Shown here: positions 49,235-59,616 of the stretch, one piece after another
How the letters are laid out: every line of letters starts with the position of its first letter
Position numbering within the stretch: the stretch's first letter is position 1
NCBI GenBank assembly: GCA_973895155.1
Contig: OZ316899.1
Location: 16,738,246 to 16,802,245 of the forward strand
Origin: Marsupella aquatica
Taxonomy: Eukaryota; Marchantiophyta
Length of the DNA stretch: 64,000 nt
Reading direction: 5' to 3'
Made by a program: the position numbers and the translations under genes
Notes under the pieces: model-generated
Seen by the model: only the letters and a program-made list of their open reading frames with translations
Told to the model about the DNA's origin: nothing
The model's database searches: none

Positions 49235-49470
49235 AAATTGCACCCCACGTTTTCTGTTTTTGGGGTACTTGTCAAAAAAATGTGCTATCTGAGCACGTAA
49301 AATCCAGAGTTTTCAATTTTGGGGGGAACTTGTCAAAAAAACGTGCTATCTCAAGCACGCACACCCATGTTTACTGTTTTGGGGGTACTTTTCCAAAAAT
49401 GTGCTATCTGAGCACGTAAAACCCACAGTTTTCAATTTTGGGGGAAACTTGTCAAAAAGAGTGTGCTATA
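49235..49470. repeat. Short tandem repeat, ~119-bp higher-order unit
   Basis: Alternating ~60-bp subunits: TTTTGGGGGTACTTGTCAAAAA followed by GTGCTATCTGAGCACG. The block TGTGCTATCTGAGCACGTAAAA occurs at 49281 and 49400. Non-coding. Confidence 0.75.
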
Positions 49471-50690
49471 TACATTTTCGTGCAGCCCAGCGATCGCAAG
49501 GCGCGGTCTTTGCGGTCTTTTTCGTGGTCTTTTTCCCACAAGTGCCCGAAAAAGACCGTCCCTCCATGAAAATACAAAGGAAACAACATTACAAAGCAAG
49601 TCGATCCCCGCGCCATTCTTCAAACGTCATTGCTTCGGGAGCCCGGATAGCACTGCGGCCTTCTTCCCATACTCCCCTTGCATCAACTCTGCCCACCCTC
49701 CCTCCCCGTCATTTAGGGTTTATTTTAGGGTTCCCTTACCCTTGTGTTGTTCCTCGTGGCTCCCGCCCACGGCCCCCTATACATCAAGGGATCAACTACA
49801 ATCCTGTCATCCTCCAAATGCCAACTCACGTTTACGGTTCGGGGTTTACTGTCTATGGTTCGGGGTTTACCGTCTCCGGTTCAGGGTTTACCGTAGTTTC
49901 GTGTTCTTCTTGCCCCGAAAGCCCGAAAAAGACAGTCGTGCCATGAAAATACAAAGTAAATCAATCCCCGCGCCATTCTTCAAACGTGACTGCTTTGGGA
50001 GCCCGGATAGCACTAAGGCCTTCTTCCCATACTCCCCTCGCATCAACTCTGCCCACCCTCCATCCCCGTCATTTAGGGTTTATTTTAGGGCTCCCTTACC
50101 CTTGTGTTGTTCCTCGTGGCTCCCTCCCGCGGCCCCCTATACACCAAGGGCTCAACTACAATCCTGTCATCCTCCAAATGCCAACTCACGTTTACGGTTT
50201 GGGGTTTACCATTTCCGGTTCAGGGTTTACCCTTTACGGTTTAGGGTTTACCGTAGTTCCGTGTTCTTCTTGCCCCGAACGCCCGAAAATGACTGTCGTG
50301 CCATGAAAATACAAAGTAAATCAATCCCTGCACCATTCTTCAAATGTCACTACTTCGGGAGCCCGGATAGCACTAAGGCCTTCTTCCCATACTCCCCTCG
50401 CATCAACTCTGCCCACCCACCCTCCTCGTCATTTTGGGTTTAGTTTAGGGTTCCGGGGTTTACCGTTTCCGGTTCAGGGTTTACCGTTTACGGTTTAGGG
50501 TTTACCCTAGTTTCGTGTTCTTCTTGCCCTGAACGCCCAAAAAAGACAGTCGTGCCATGAAAATACAAAGTAAATCAATCCCTGCACCATTCTTCAAACG
50601 TCACGGCTTTGGGAGCCCGGATAGCACTGCGGCCGTCTTCCCGTACTCCCCTCACACCAACTCTGCCTACCCTGCCATCTATCGCGTAGA
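49466..50690. repeat. Subtelomeric tandem units of about 250-380 bp with telomere-like words
   Basis: A unit containing ATGAAAATACAAAG, CATTCTTCAAACGTCA, GGGAGCCCGGATAGCACT and CATTTAGGGTTTATTTTAGGG recurs four times here (near 49565, 49942, 50302 and 50556) with different lengths. A fifth copy is at 52955-53291. Apparent ORFs (49463-50443 and others) are frames through the repeats, with the same peptide recurring, and are not genes. Confidence 0.8.
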
Positions 50691-51400
50691 GCCTCTCCAT
50701 ACGCTGCGGCCACTATGGACTGCCTCACTTTTGCCTCTCCTGGAACTTCACTCACGGGATTCACCTCTTTCTGGCCAATTCCGTAACACTCAATCATTTC
50801 CCCGCCATCTAATTTTGCGACACCCGATTCCTGGCTTTACAGCAACCAGGACGTGTGACCCTAGACCCTCAACCCACGTTCACTCCATGGGCACAGCACT
50901 CGCCTTAGAGAACACAAACGCCCTCCACAAAACTATACTACCGTAGCACCTCCCCGCTGCACAACTATCGCGTAGAGCCTCTCCCTGTGTGGCTGGCCAG
51001 CACACACCCGCCCAAAGTTTAGGGTTTATTAGGGTTGCCCGAACCTGGAATTACCTCAAACTCCATTCATGGCAGAAAACCAGGGCACCCCTCAGCCTTC
51101 CCTCCCGGCTGTTAGGGTTTTGTGTTTACGTGTTTAGGGGTTTTCCTTAAACCCTTGCCTTCTTCCACTCCCCGCTGCACGACTATCGCGTAGAGCCTCT
51201 CCCTGTGCGGCTGGCCAGCACACACCCGCCCGGAGTTAAAGGTTTATTTGGGTTGCCCAAACCTGGAATTACCTCAAACTCCATTCATGGCAGAAAACCA
51301 GGGCACCCCTCAGCCTTCCCGGCGGTTAGGGTTCTGTGGTTACGGGTTAAGGGGTTTTCCCTAATTAAACCTTTCCCTTCTTCGTTGTGGCTCCCTGCCA
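50670..51400. repeat. Second subtelomeric repeat unit, about 230 bp
   Basis: CTATCGCGTAGAGCCTCTCC occurs near 50683, 50965 and 51185. The last two are followed by CTGGCCAGCACACACCCGCCC and a shared stretch with CAAACTCCATTCATGGCAG. The repeat includes GTTTAGGGTT-like words. Confidence 0.75.
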
Positions 51401-51429
51401 CGGCCATGCAAAACATAAAGGGATGTACT

Positions 51430-51461
51430 CTGTTTAGGGTTTAGGGTTTAGGGTTTAGAGT
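51430..51461 (+). repeat. Short interstitial telomere repeat
   Basis: About four TTTAGGG units in the same orientation as the terminal array, 3.5 kb internal to it. Confidence 0.9.
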
Positions 51462-51599
51462 GTCATCCCCAATTTTTTAAGTACTGGTATGATTATTGAA
51501 TATTGGGGGTGAGTTTGACCCCCAGTTTGTTGTGTGCGCATTTTGGAGGGGCTAGGGGTGGGGGTACCCCCCAATTTTTGGGGTGCGTGTACTAGGGGG

Positions 51600-52870
51600 C
51601 GAGTGGCACCCTACTGTAGCATTTGGTGGTGTAACGAGCTGGGGGTTGAGGGTGAGGGGGCGTGTGCAACCCTAATTTAGCATTTGGGGGTGGAACGAGC
51701 TGGGGGTGAGGGTGGGGGAGGGGTTCCATGGGGGTTGAGGGTGAGGGTGAGTTTTGGGGGTGCGTGCACATGGGGGCGTGTGCAACCCTAATTTAGCATT
51801 TGGGGGTGGAACGAGCTGGGGGTGAGGGTGGGGGAGGGGTTCCATGGGGGTTGAGGGTGAGGGTGAGTTTTGGGGGTGCGTGCACATGGGGGCGTGTGCA
51901 ACCCTAATGTAGCATTTGGGGGTGTAACGAGCTGGGGGTGAGGGTGGGCGAGGGGTTCCATGGGGGTTGAGGGTGAGGGTGGCCCCGAGTTTTGGGGGTG
52001 CGTGCACATGGGGGCGTGTGCAACCCTAATTGAGCATTTGGGGGTGCAACGAGCTGGGGGTGAGGGAGGGGGAGGGGTTCCATGGGGGTTGAGGGTGAGG
52101 GTGGCCCAGATTTTTGGGGGTGTGTGCACATGGCGGAGTGTGAAACCCTAATTGAGCATTTGGGGGTGCAACGAGCTGGGGTGAGGGAGGGGGAGGGGTT
52201 CCATGGGGATTGAGGGTGAGGGTGGCCCCCAGTTTTGGGGGTGCGTGCACATGGGGGAGTGTGCAACCCTAATTGAGCATTTGGGGGTGTAACGAGCTGG
52301 GGGTGAGGGTGGGGGAGGGGTTCCATGGGGGTTGAGGGTGAGGGTGGCCCCTAGTTTTGGGGGTGCGTGCACATGGGGGCGTGTGCAACCCTAATTGAGC
52401 ATTTGGGGGTGCAACGAGCTGGGGGTGAGGGAGGGGGAGGGGTTCCATGGGGGTTGAGGGTGAGGGTGGCCCCAAGTTTTGGGGGTACGTGCACATGGGG
52501 GCATGTGCAACCCTAATTGAGCATTTGGGGGTGCAACAAGCTGGGGGTGAGGGAGGGGGAGGGGTTCCATGGGGGTTGAGGGTGAGGGTGGCCCCGAGTT
52601 TTGGGGGTGCGTGCACATGGGGGCGTGTGCAACCCTAATTGAGCATTTGGGGGTGCAACGAGCTGGGGTGAGGGAGGGGGAGGGGTTCCATGGGGGTTGA
52701 GGGTGAGGGTGGCCCCTAGTTTTGGGGGTGCGTGCACATGGGGGCGTGTGCAACCCTAATTGAGCATTGGGGGTGTAACGAGCTGGGGGTGAGGGAGGGA
52801 GAGGGGTTCCATGGGGGTTGAGGGTGAGGGTGGCCCCCAGTTTTGGGGGTGCGTGCACTGGGGGTGAGGG
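51600..52870 (+). repeat. G-rich minisatellite, ~122-bp unit, about ten copies
   Basis: Each unit has GTGCGTGCACATGGGGG, CAACCCTAATTGAGCATTTG, ACGAGCTGGGGGTGAGGG and GGGGTTCCATGGGGGTTGAG. The word AACCCTAAT recurs near 51784, 51900, 52022, 52145, 52266, 52388, 52510, 52631 and 52752, so the period is 121-122 bp after shorter first units. Minus-strand frames through it give proline-rich peptides that repeat with the DNA; these are not genes. Confidence 0.92.
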
Positions 52871-52954
52871 TGCTGAAAATTGGGGGTGAGGGTGATCAAA
52901 ATTGGGGGTGAATCACCCCCAATGTATGCATACTAGGAGTGAGTCCACGCTCAT

Positions 52955-53291
52955 ATATACATTTTCGTGCAGCCCAACGATTGTAATGCGCGGTCTTTGC
53001 GGTCTTTTTCATGGTCTTTTTCCCACAAGTGCCCGAAAAAGACCGTCCCTCCATGAAAATACAAAGGAAGCTACATTACAAAGCAAGTCGATCCCCGCGC
53101 CATTCTTCAAACGTCACTCCTTCGGGAGCCCGGATAGCACTGCGGCCTTCTTCCCATACTCCCCTTGCATCAACTCTGCCCACCCTCCCTCCCCGTCATT
53201 TAGGGTTTATTTTAGGGTTCCCTTACCCTTGAGTTGTTCCTCGTGGCTCCCGCCCACGGCCCCCTATACACCAAGGGATCAACTACAATCC
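52955..53291. repeat. Dispersed copy of the 49468-49805 subtelomeric segment
   Basis: Starts ATATACATTTTCGTGCAGCC and runs through the same AAGACCGTCCCTCCATGAAA and CCCCTATACA(C/T)CAAGGGATC as the left copy, with few differences. It is placed just after the minisatellite. Confidence 0.88.
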
Positions 53292-53876
53292 TGTATATAT
53301 CTTCTCTGCACAGCGCGTGCAATGAGGCCGGTCTTCAGGCCATTTCAGGGTATTTAGGGAGCGCGGTGCATGGTCTCCTACATGCAGTGCACGGTCTCGA
53401 CGTTTCAACATTTGGACTCCCACAACATTATTATTAAAACCTTTAAACTCCGCTAGTATTGATTAGGGTGACTTACGGGTGGTTGCCGTAGGCTCCCATA
53501 ACATTATTTTTTAAGTGTTCATACACCACTAGCATTCATTGTGACTCACTTGTAGTCCCGCACTCCCATAACATTTCCAATAAAAGTCTTTTGCAGCTAT
53601 AACATTCATGTTGAAACCATTGGACTCCGTTAGCATCAAAAGTGTCACCATTCAATTAGGTTCGTGAGAAATACAAAGGAAACAAAGCTTGGTCAATGCT
53701 TCTAGAATTCCTGTACCAGCCTTCAAATGTGCTCGTCACCTTCAAATTCCCTTCTGCATTATTGTTGGGTCGGTATTTTGGTCGGGAAGCATTGGCCTTC
53801 GAGAATTCCTGTTGCTGGCCTTCAATCTGGTCCTTGACTGTGCTCGCCACCTCCAAATTCCCTTCAATCTGCATCT

Positions 53877-54162
53877 TGAATCTTGCGTTGCTTGGATGGC
53901 GTACTGACGTCGTCAATAATTGCAGCAAGTGATGGATTAGAGTCGTTGTTGGATGCAGTCTTTGAGCGAAGGCGTTTCCGAATGGTTACGGTTTTTATGC
54001 TTACTGGTGGCAGTGCATCGTGAATCTTGTGTCGCTTGGATGGCGTACTAACGTTGTCAATAATTGCAGCAAGTGATGGATTCGAGTCGTTGTTGGATGC
54101 AGTCTTCGAGCGAAGGCGTTTCCGAATGGTTGCGTTTTTTATGCTTACTGGTGGCAGTGGCG
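53877..54162. repeat. Tandem duplication, 144-bp unit
   Basis: TGAATCTTG...CGCAGTCTT-type unit starting at 53877 recurs at 54021, sharing GCAAGTGATGGATT and GAGCGAAGGCGTTTCCGAAT. The remaining 53300-54940 contains looser repeats (GACTCCCA(C/T)AACATT words) and no supported gene. Confidence 0.85.
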
Positions 54163-54940
54163 TGGCGTGGTTTCAGGCCGAGTGTGCAGTGATGGAGCTT
54201 CTCTTCTGTACAACATCCATGGTTGCGGTATTCATGCCTTGCTACTCACCTCCATCTGTGTTGCAACTCCATTCAGACACTCCTAGGACCCAAATTGCCT
54301 TCACTGTCCAACCCACCATACAAGACTCTTATGTAAAGGCTGTGTCTCACATGCGATGCATGGTATGTCTCCAAGTTTCAGCATATGGACTCCCACAACA
54401 TTTCTGGTTAAAGTGGAGGCTCCCATAACATTTCCGGTTAAACCGTAGACTCCCATAGCTTTCATGTTGAAACCTTTAAACTCCGTTAGCATCAAATGTG
54501 TCACCATTCAATTTTGGACGTGGGAAATGAGATACAAATTAAAGAAGACCAGGCTTCCTGATTAGAACTAATTCACTCTATACAGTTGTGATATATTATT
54601 TACTCTCTAGACTCAATGCTAATCCACACCCGGGTCTATGCCCGATCCGCCTCAAACTCTTGGGCCCGTAATGCCAGGTGTTGTAATTCAACTTCCTCCC
54701 GTTGTTGCTGCTCCTCAGCCTACGCCTGCCAAAAAGCTGCCTTCTGCCTTGCCTTATACTCCACCCCTTGGCACACTTGTAGGACCTCGCGATCCGGCCG
54801 TTCCTTTTGATGTGTGGGATGTCGAGTTCCTGCTTCACGAATGTTGAATTGTGTTACCAGGTTGTCAAAATAATGGGGCCGTGATGCAGAACACGCGGTC
54901 GGTAAGTGCCTGTAGGAGAAGCAAAAACAACACTGACCGC

Positions 54941-56664
54941 GGGTTTAGGGTTTAGGGTTTAGGGTTTAGGGTTTAGGGTTTAGGGTTTAGGGTTTAGGGT
55001 TTAGGGTTTAGGGTTTAGGGTTTAGGGTTTAGGGTTTAGGGTTTAGGGTTTAGGGTTTAGGGTTTAGGGTTTAGGGTTTAGGGTTTAGGGTTTAGGGTTT
55101 AGGGTTTAGGGTTTAGGGTTTAGGGTTTAGGGTTTAGGGTTTAGGGTTTAGGGTTTAGGGTTTAGGGTTTAGGGTTTAGGGTTTAGGGTTTAGGGTTTAG
55201 GGTTTAGGGTTTAGGGTTTAGGGTTTAGGGTTTAGGGTTTAGGGTTTAGGGTTTAGGGTTTAGGGTTTAGGGTTTAGGGTTTAGGGTTTAGGGTTTAGGG
55301 TTTAGGGTTTAGGGTTTAGGGTTTAGGGTTTAGGGTTTAGGGTTTAGGGTTTAGGGTTTAGGGTTTAGGGTTTAGGGTTTAGGGTTTAGGGTTTAGGGTT
55401 TAGGGTTTAGGGTTTAGGGTTTAGGGTTTAGGGTTTAGGGTTTAGGGTTTAGGGTTTAGGGTTTAGGGTTTAGGGTTTAGGGTTTAGGGTTTAGGGTTTA
55501 GGGTTTAGGGTTTAGGGTTTAGGGTTTAGGGTTTAGGGTTTAGGGTTTAGGGTTTAGGGTTTAGGGTTTAGGGTTTAGGGTTTAGGGTTTAGGGTTTAGG
55601 GTTTAGGGTTTAGGGTTTAGGGTTTAGGGTTTAGGGTTTAGGGTTTAGGGTTTAGGGTTTAGGGTTTAGGGTTTAGGGTTTAGGGTTTAGGGTTTAGGGT
55701 TTAGGGTTTAGGGTTTAGGGTTTAGGGTTTAGGGTTTAGGGTTTAGGGTTTAGGGTTTAGGGTTTAGGGTTTAGGGTTTAGGGTTTAGGGTTTAGGGTTT
55801 AGGGTTTAGGGTTTAGGGTTTAGGGTTTAGGGTTTAGGGTTTAGGGTTTAGGGTTTAGGGTTTAGGGTTTAGGGTTTAGGGTTTAGGGTTTAGGGTTTAG
55901 GGTTTAGGGTTTAGGGTTTAGGGTTTAGGGTTTAGGGTTTAGGGTTTAGGGTTTAGGGTTTAGGGTTTAGGGTTTAGGGTTTAGGGTTTAGGGTTTAGGG
56001 TTTAGGGTTTAGGGTTTAGGGTTTAGGGTTTAGGGTTTAGGGTTTAGGGTTTAGGGTTTAGGGTTTAGGGTTTAGGGTTTAGGGTTTAGGGTTTAGGGTT
56101 TAGGGTTTAGGGTTTAGGGTTTAGGGTTTAGGGTTTAGGGTTTAGGGTTTAGGGTTTAGGGTTTAGGGTTTAGGGTTTAGGGTTTAGGGTTTAGGGTTTA
56201 GGGTTTAGGGTTTAGGGTTTAGGGTTTAGGGTTTAGGGTTTAGGGTTTAGGGTTTAGGGTTTAGGGTTTAGGGTTTAGGGTTTAGGGTTTAGGGTTTAGG
56301 GTTTAGGGTTTAGGGTTTAGGGTTTAGGGTTTAGGGTTTAGGGTTTAGGGTTTAGGGTTTAGGGTTTAGGGTTTAGGGTTTAGGGTTTAGGGTTTAGGGT
56401 TTAGGGTTTAGGGTTTAGGGTTTAGGGTTTAGGGTTTAGGGTTTAGGGTTTAGGGTTTAGGGTTTAGGGTTTAGGGTTTAGGGTTTAGGGTTTAGGGTTT
56501 AGGGTTTAGGGTTTAGGGTTTAGGGTTTAGGGTTTAGGGTTTAGGGTTTAGGGTTTAGGGTTTAGGGTTTAGGGTTTAGGGTTTAGGGTTTAGGGTTTAG
56601 GGTTTAGGGTTTAGGGTTTAGGGTTTAGGGTTTAGGGTTTAGGGTTTAGGGTTTAGGGTTTAGG
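54941..56664 (+). repeat. Terminal telomere array, (TTTAGGG)n, about 246 units
   Basis: 1.72 kb of TTTAGGG without a visible variant unit. This is the plant-type telomere repeat made by telomerase. The G-rich strand runs 5'->3' to the right, which is the orientation of a right-hand chromosome end. The array stops inside a unit (TTTAGG) at 56664 and is followed without transition by bacterial-type DNA. Confidence 0.98.
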
Positions 56665-57481
56665 CCCGCACCAACAAGGGCCACGCCGATGATGAGCGAC
56701 TTGTTCGTCTTGATCCAATCGCGGGCCATCTTCAGCGTCGAGCTTGCTGCTGTCGTGAAACCTTGAATGCTGCCCGTGACGGAAGCAGGGCAGCACCGAG
56801 TTCGACGAACGTATTCTTCACCGCGATCAGCGTCGAGTTATAGGCCTGCATCGTCTCTTTCGAGCGTGCCGTGTCTTCGGAGTTCATCACCGCGCCCGCA
56901 CCTTCAGCAGCGGCACGGAGTTCATCCAACCCCGCTTTGCCCTTCTTCAACGCGGGAAGCAGGTCGCTCAGCCCAAGCGACTCCGCAACGGCGTTCTGAT
57001 CCGAGTTGTTCGTGATGCTCTTGATCTTCTCGGCAATGGAATCAAGTTGATCGTCGATGCCCATGCCAATCAATTTGCGGCCGTTCAGCCCCTTCAACCC
57101 GTCGATCAGTTCCGAGTTGCCATCCGCCGCCGCTTTGATGCGAGCTTGCAGCCCGCCGATTGCACTGTCGGCATCATCAGCAGTGCTGCCCATCCGCTCG
57201 AAAGCGTATGTGAGTTTGCTGATGGAATCCGTGGACTCCTTGTACTTGTCGGCGATGGACTGGATCTTGTTGCCCTTGCCGATGGCTTCACCGAAAGCCG
57301 CCGTGAGTGGTGCGAGAACGGCAGTGCCCGCACCGCCGACAACGCCACCGATCTTCGCCGTGGACTTGCTGAAGTTGGCGAGATCCTTCTTTGCCTTGGC
57401 CAGACCCTTCTGCAAGTCGGTGTCCTTGCTGAACAGCTCGACGAACGCGCGGCCGGCCTTGATCGCTCCACTGTTAGCCAT
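56665..57481 (-). pseudogene. Phage tail tape measure protein, N-terminal part, cut by the telomere junction
   Basis: Starts MANSGAIKAGRAFVELFSKD and continues with a helical, Ala/Gly/Lys-rich sequence typical of tape measure proteins, which set tail length and help DNA ejection (FSKSTAKIGGVVGGAGTAVL). A one-base loss near the G run at 56788-56790 shifts the frame. In the other frame the sequence continues as SVTGSIQGFTTAASSTLKMA to the edge of the phage DNA at 56665. The rest of the protein, normally many hundred residues, is absent. It directly follows the tail assembly chaperone genes, the usual order. Confidence 0.75.
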
Positions 57482-57484
57482 AGG

Positions 57485-57790
57485 TCAAACTCCCTTGCCA
57501 CGTGCCCCGGCGAGCAACGACAGGCCGATCCTCGTTTCAAACCGCAACTCTTCCTCTGTCTTCTCGCGCTTCGTCCGCACCTCTTTGAACAGATCCGGAA
57601 TCAGCGTTGTGTGATCGATGGCCTGGCCGGTCAGCGAGCGGTGAAGTTGGGCCACGAAGAACGCCCCGCGATCCCATTCCATCTTCTGTCGGCCAATCAC
57701 CATCGTTCTCAGCTCGCGCAGGCTGAAGGTTCTGGGGTCGATTCCAAGGACGCCGCCGAGTTCCCATCCCCAACGGCTGAGCCACCCCCG
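57485..57790 (-). CDS. Tail assembly chaperone, second (frameshifted) part
   Basis: Frame reads RGWLSRWGWELGGVLGIDPR then FSLRELRTMVIGRQKMEWDR and a C-terminal helical segment. The LRELRTM-x-R-x-EW pattern is common in short proteins encoded between the first tail assembly chaperone and the tape measure. There is no good start codon; the frame is entered by a -1 shift from the preceding gene at 57785-57789 (five Gs on the sense strand), either programmed or because a G is missing from the assembly. Confidence 0.6.
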   Translation of the reverse strand, partial: RGWLSRWGWELGGVLGIDPRTFSLRELRTMVIGRQKMEWDRGAFFVAQLHRSLTGQAIDHTTLIPDLFKEVRTKREKTEEELRFETRIGLSLLAGARGKGV

Positions 57791-58176
57791 ACCGCGTTGC
57801 GGATCTTCTGAGCCTGCTTGACCTGCTCGATCATCGACTGGCTGTTCAGAAGCTCTTTGCTTGCCGCTGCCACGGTCGGGGGCTGGGAAAAATCCAAGAT
57901 CGATTCCGTGAGCTTCATCAGGGCCGAGTGAATCGCCACTCCGTCGAGGCCTTCGAAAAAGCTGTTCTGGTCGATCTGCTTGTCGGCAGCCTGCTTGCTC
58001 ACCAGTGTCCACAGCACCCCGCCAAGTCGTTTAGGCCGTGCGATCTGGGCAAGCACCTTTTCGTGGCTCTCGGTCAACGCCTCAAGATCAAGGCCCGCCT
58101 CGGTGAGCGGCTGAATGTGGCCGAGATTGATCCGCAGATCCCACTCCCGGCCAAGGGCATCAACAAACGTGCTCAT
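57709..58176 (-). CDS. Phage tail assembly chaperone-like protein
   Basis: 155 aa from MSTFVDALGREWDLRINLGH. The start resembles family members that begin with a short description of a linear regression-like 'GREW' domain (conserved W near residue 12). The gene lies between the HK97-gp10-like gene and the tape measure gene, the usual chaperone position. Its ATG overlaps the upstream stop by 4 bp (ATGA), a sign of translational coupling. The last ~25 residues overlap the second chaperone frame. Confidence 0.6.
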   Translation of the reverse strand: MSTFVDALGREWDLRINLGHIQPLTEAGLDLEALTESHEKVLAQIARPKRLGGVLWTLVSKQAADKQIDQNSFFEGLDGVAIHSALMKLTESILDFSQPPTVAAASKELLNSQSMIEQVKQAQKIRNAVGGGSAVGDGNSAASLESTPEPSACAS

Positions 58177-58640
58177 CGGATGAAGTCCTTGAGGTCTTTT
58201 TGAAGGTCGTTAAAAGCGCCAGTGAACGCCGGTCGCATGTACGGTCGCGGTGCGACGTGGACGGCTTTCGGTTTCTCGCCACGAATGCGGATCACTGCGG
58301 TACCGCCCTCTTCCAACACTTGCGGCGCACCCGAACTTGAACCCGCCAGTGTTGGGCCGATGACGACGGTTTGTTGTTCGGTGTCGTAGCTGAAGAAGAT
58401 GAACTTCTTCAGCGTGCCCGTGTGTGAGAGCGGTGGCTTGCCGGGCAGCGAAACGCGAGCCTTTTGCTTCTGCCCAGGCTTGGCATTCTTCTTTCGCTTC
58501 GGTGCGTTACGGATCGAAGTCTTTGCCCGCTGCCGAACGAACGCGCCGAACTTGGAAAACACCTTCCGCATCGCCGGATCAAGTTTGTCCGTGATCGCGG
58601 CGCGGTCGAAAAACGTTTTCTTGACGCTGTCGATGTTCAT
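58173..58640 (-). CDS. HK97-gp10-like tail or neck protein
   Basis: 155 aa, strongly basic N-terminal half (RQRAKTSIRNAPKRKKNAK), then SHTGTLKKFIFFSYD and a C-terminal HVAPRPYMRPAFTGAF. The RPYMRPAF motif and the RQRAKxxIR helix are typical of HK97-gp10/minor tail proteins that complete the neck of the tail. Its start overlaps the upstream stop by one base (TAATG). Confidence 0.65.
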   Translation of the reverse strand: MNIDSVKKTFFDRAAITDKLDPAMRKVFSKFGAFVRQRAKTSIRNAPKRKKNAKPGQKQKARVSLPGKPPLSHTGTLKKFIFFSYDTEQQTVVIGPTLAGSSSGAPQVLEEGGTAVIRIRGEKPKAVHVAPRPYMRPAFTGAFNDLQKDLKDFIR

Positions 58641-59113
58641 TACGCAGCGATACTCGTGAACGTCGGTGTGCCGCTGGCGACAGTGACCCTGCTTCGCGGG
58701 TTGGCGCTGATGCAGGGCTTCAGACTGAACTCGCGGTGAACGACTTCATCATTGCCCTGCGACTCGTTCCAGGCGAACACCTTCATGCCCATGCGGACGC
58801 CTTCCGCACCGGTGACCGAAAGCTTCGCGTCAAGGGCCATCACATCAAGCTCGGCCCGTGCTCCATAGGCCGTGCCGAGAGCGCCGTACCCGGTGGTGTC
58901 CGTGGTATCGACAAGGATTTTTCCCGTGAATTCGATTGCACGAAGCACCGGTTCCGACAGCGCGATGCCGCCGCTTGATCGCAGGGTAGCGTCATACTCT
59001 CCCATCAAGTCGTTGATGCCCACTTCCTTCGTGTTCAGCAGGTCGACCCATGTCGGTGTGCCGAACGTGCCGCTGTTGAGGTAGAGTCCGCCATTGAATC
59101 CGTATCGTGGCAT
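58640..59113 (-). CDS. Major tail tube protein
   Basis: 157 aa from MPRYGFNGGLYLNSGTFGTP. Glycine-rich, beta-rich sequence with TPTWVDLLNTKEVGINDLMG and a conserved-looking C-terminal SRVTVASGTPTFTSIAA. Size, position after the connector genes and sequence character fit a tail tube subunit, which polymerises into the hollow tail. Identification is by context plus composition. Confidence 0.6.
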   Translation of the reverse strand: MPRYGFNGGLYLNSGTFGTPTWVDLLNTKEVGINDLMGEYDATLRSSGGIALSEPVLRAIEFTGKILVDTTDTTGYGALGTAYGARAELDVMALDAKLSVTGAEGVRMGMKVFAWNESQGNDEVVHREFSLKPCISANPRSRVTVASGTPTFTSIAA

Positions 59114-59137
59114 GCTGTATTCTCCAAAGTGTTGAAC

Positions 59138-59616
59138 TCACGAAATCTCTTGGAACGCGACTGTCGCGGTTGACCAAAACGTCTTGTTCTCGAAATACTT
59201 GGCGATGTCGTAAACCTCGTCGACCGTCGCCGGTTGATCAAGTGAAGGAATCAGCGAGTCGAGCAGCACCAGGCTCTGATTCCGCAACGGCTTAAACACT
59301 TGCTGTTCAAACCAAGTGACCCGCTCATCCATCCACGCCTTCGGTGGCAGTGCTTCGTCGCCGGTGTAGCGTTCGACCGCGCAGACCGTGAGCACGAATT
59401 CCTTCTTGTACAACCCCGCGTTTCGAGTGCCGGAGTCGAATACGTCGCCGGATAAACCATCAGCCGACGGCCTTCGAGAAGCGGTTCGTAGCCCTTGGTC
59501 AGGCCGAACTCTGCACCGTACAGCCGCTCGACAACATCAGGATCAGCGGGTGCCCATGATGCCGTGAGAACATCGACAACCGCGTCAGCGACTTCAAGAA
59601 CCCTTGCCAGTGACAT
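59138..59616 (-). pseudogene. Tail terminator/neck protein, frameshifted
   Basis: First part: MSLARVLEVADAVVDVLTAS...RRLMVYPATYSTPALE. After a one-base loss in the C run at 59416-59419 the protein continues in another frame as YKKEFVLTVCAVERYTGDEA and ends AVAFQEIS-like at 59138. Total about 158 residues. Placement between head-tail connector and tail tube fits a tail terminator or completion protein. The start overlaps the preceding stop by one base. Confidence 0.6.

Noticed and set aside
49401-50946. ORFs of up to 326 codons in the subtelomere
   Set aside because: They read through tandem repeat units, and the same peptide recurs in different frames. No domain is present.
51672-52858. Several long minus-strand proline-rich ORFs
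   Set aside because: They are open frames through the 122-bp minisatellite; the peptide repeats exactly with the DNA unit and shifts between frames.
48850-53400. CRISPR-like arrays
   Set aside because: The repeats are tandem or variable-length without uniform spacers, and this is plant DNA.
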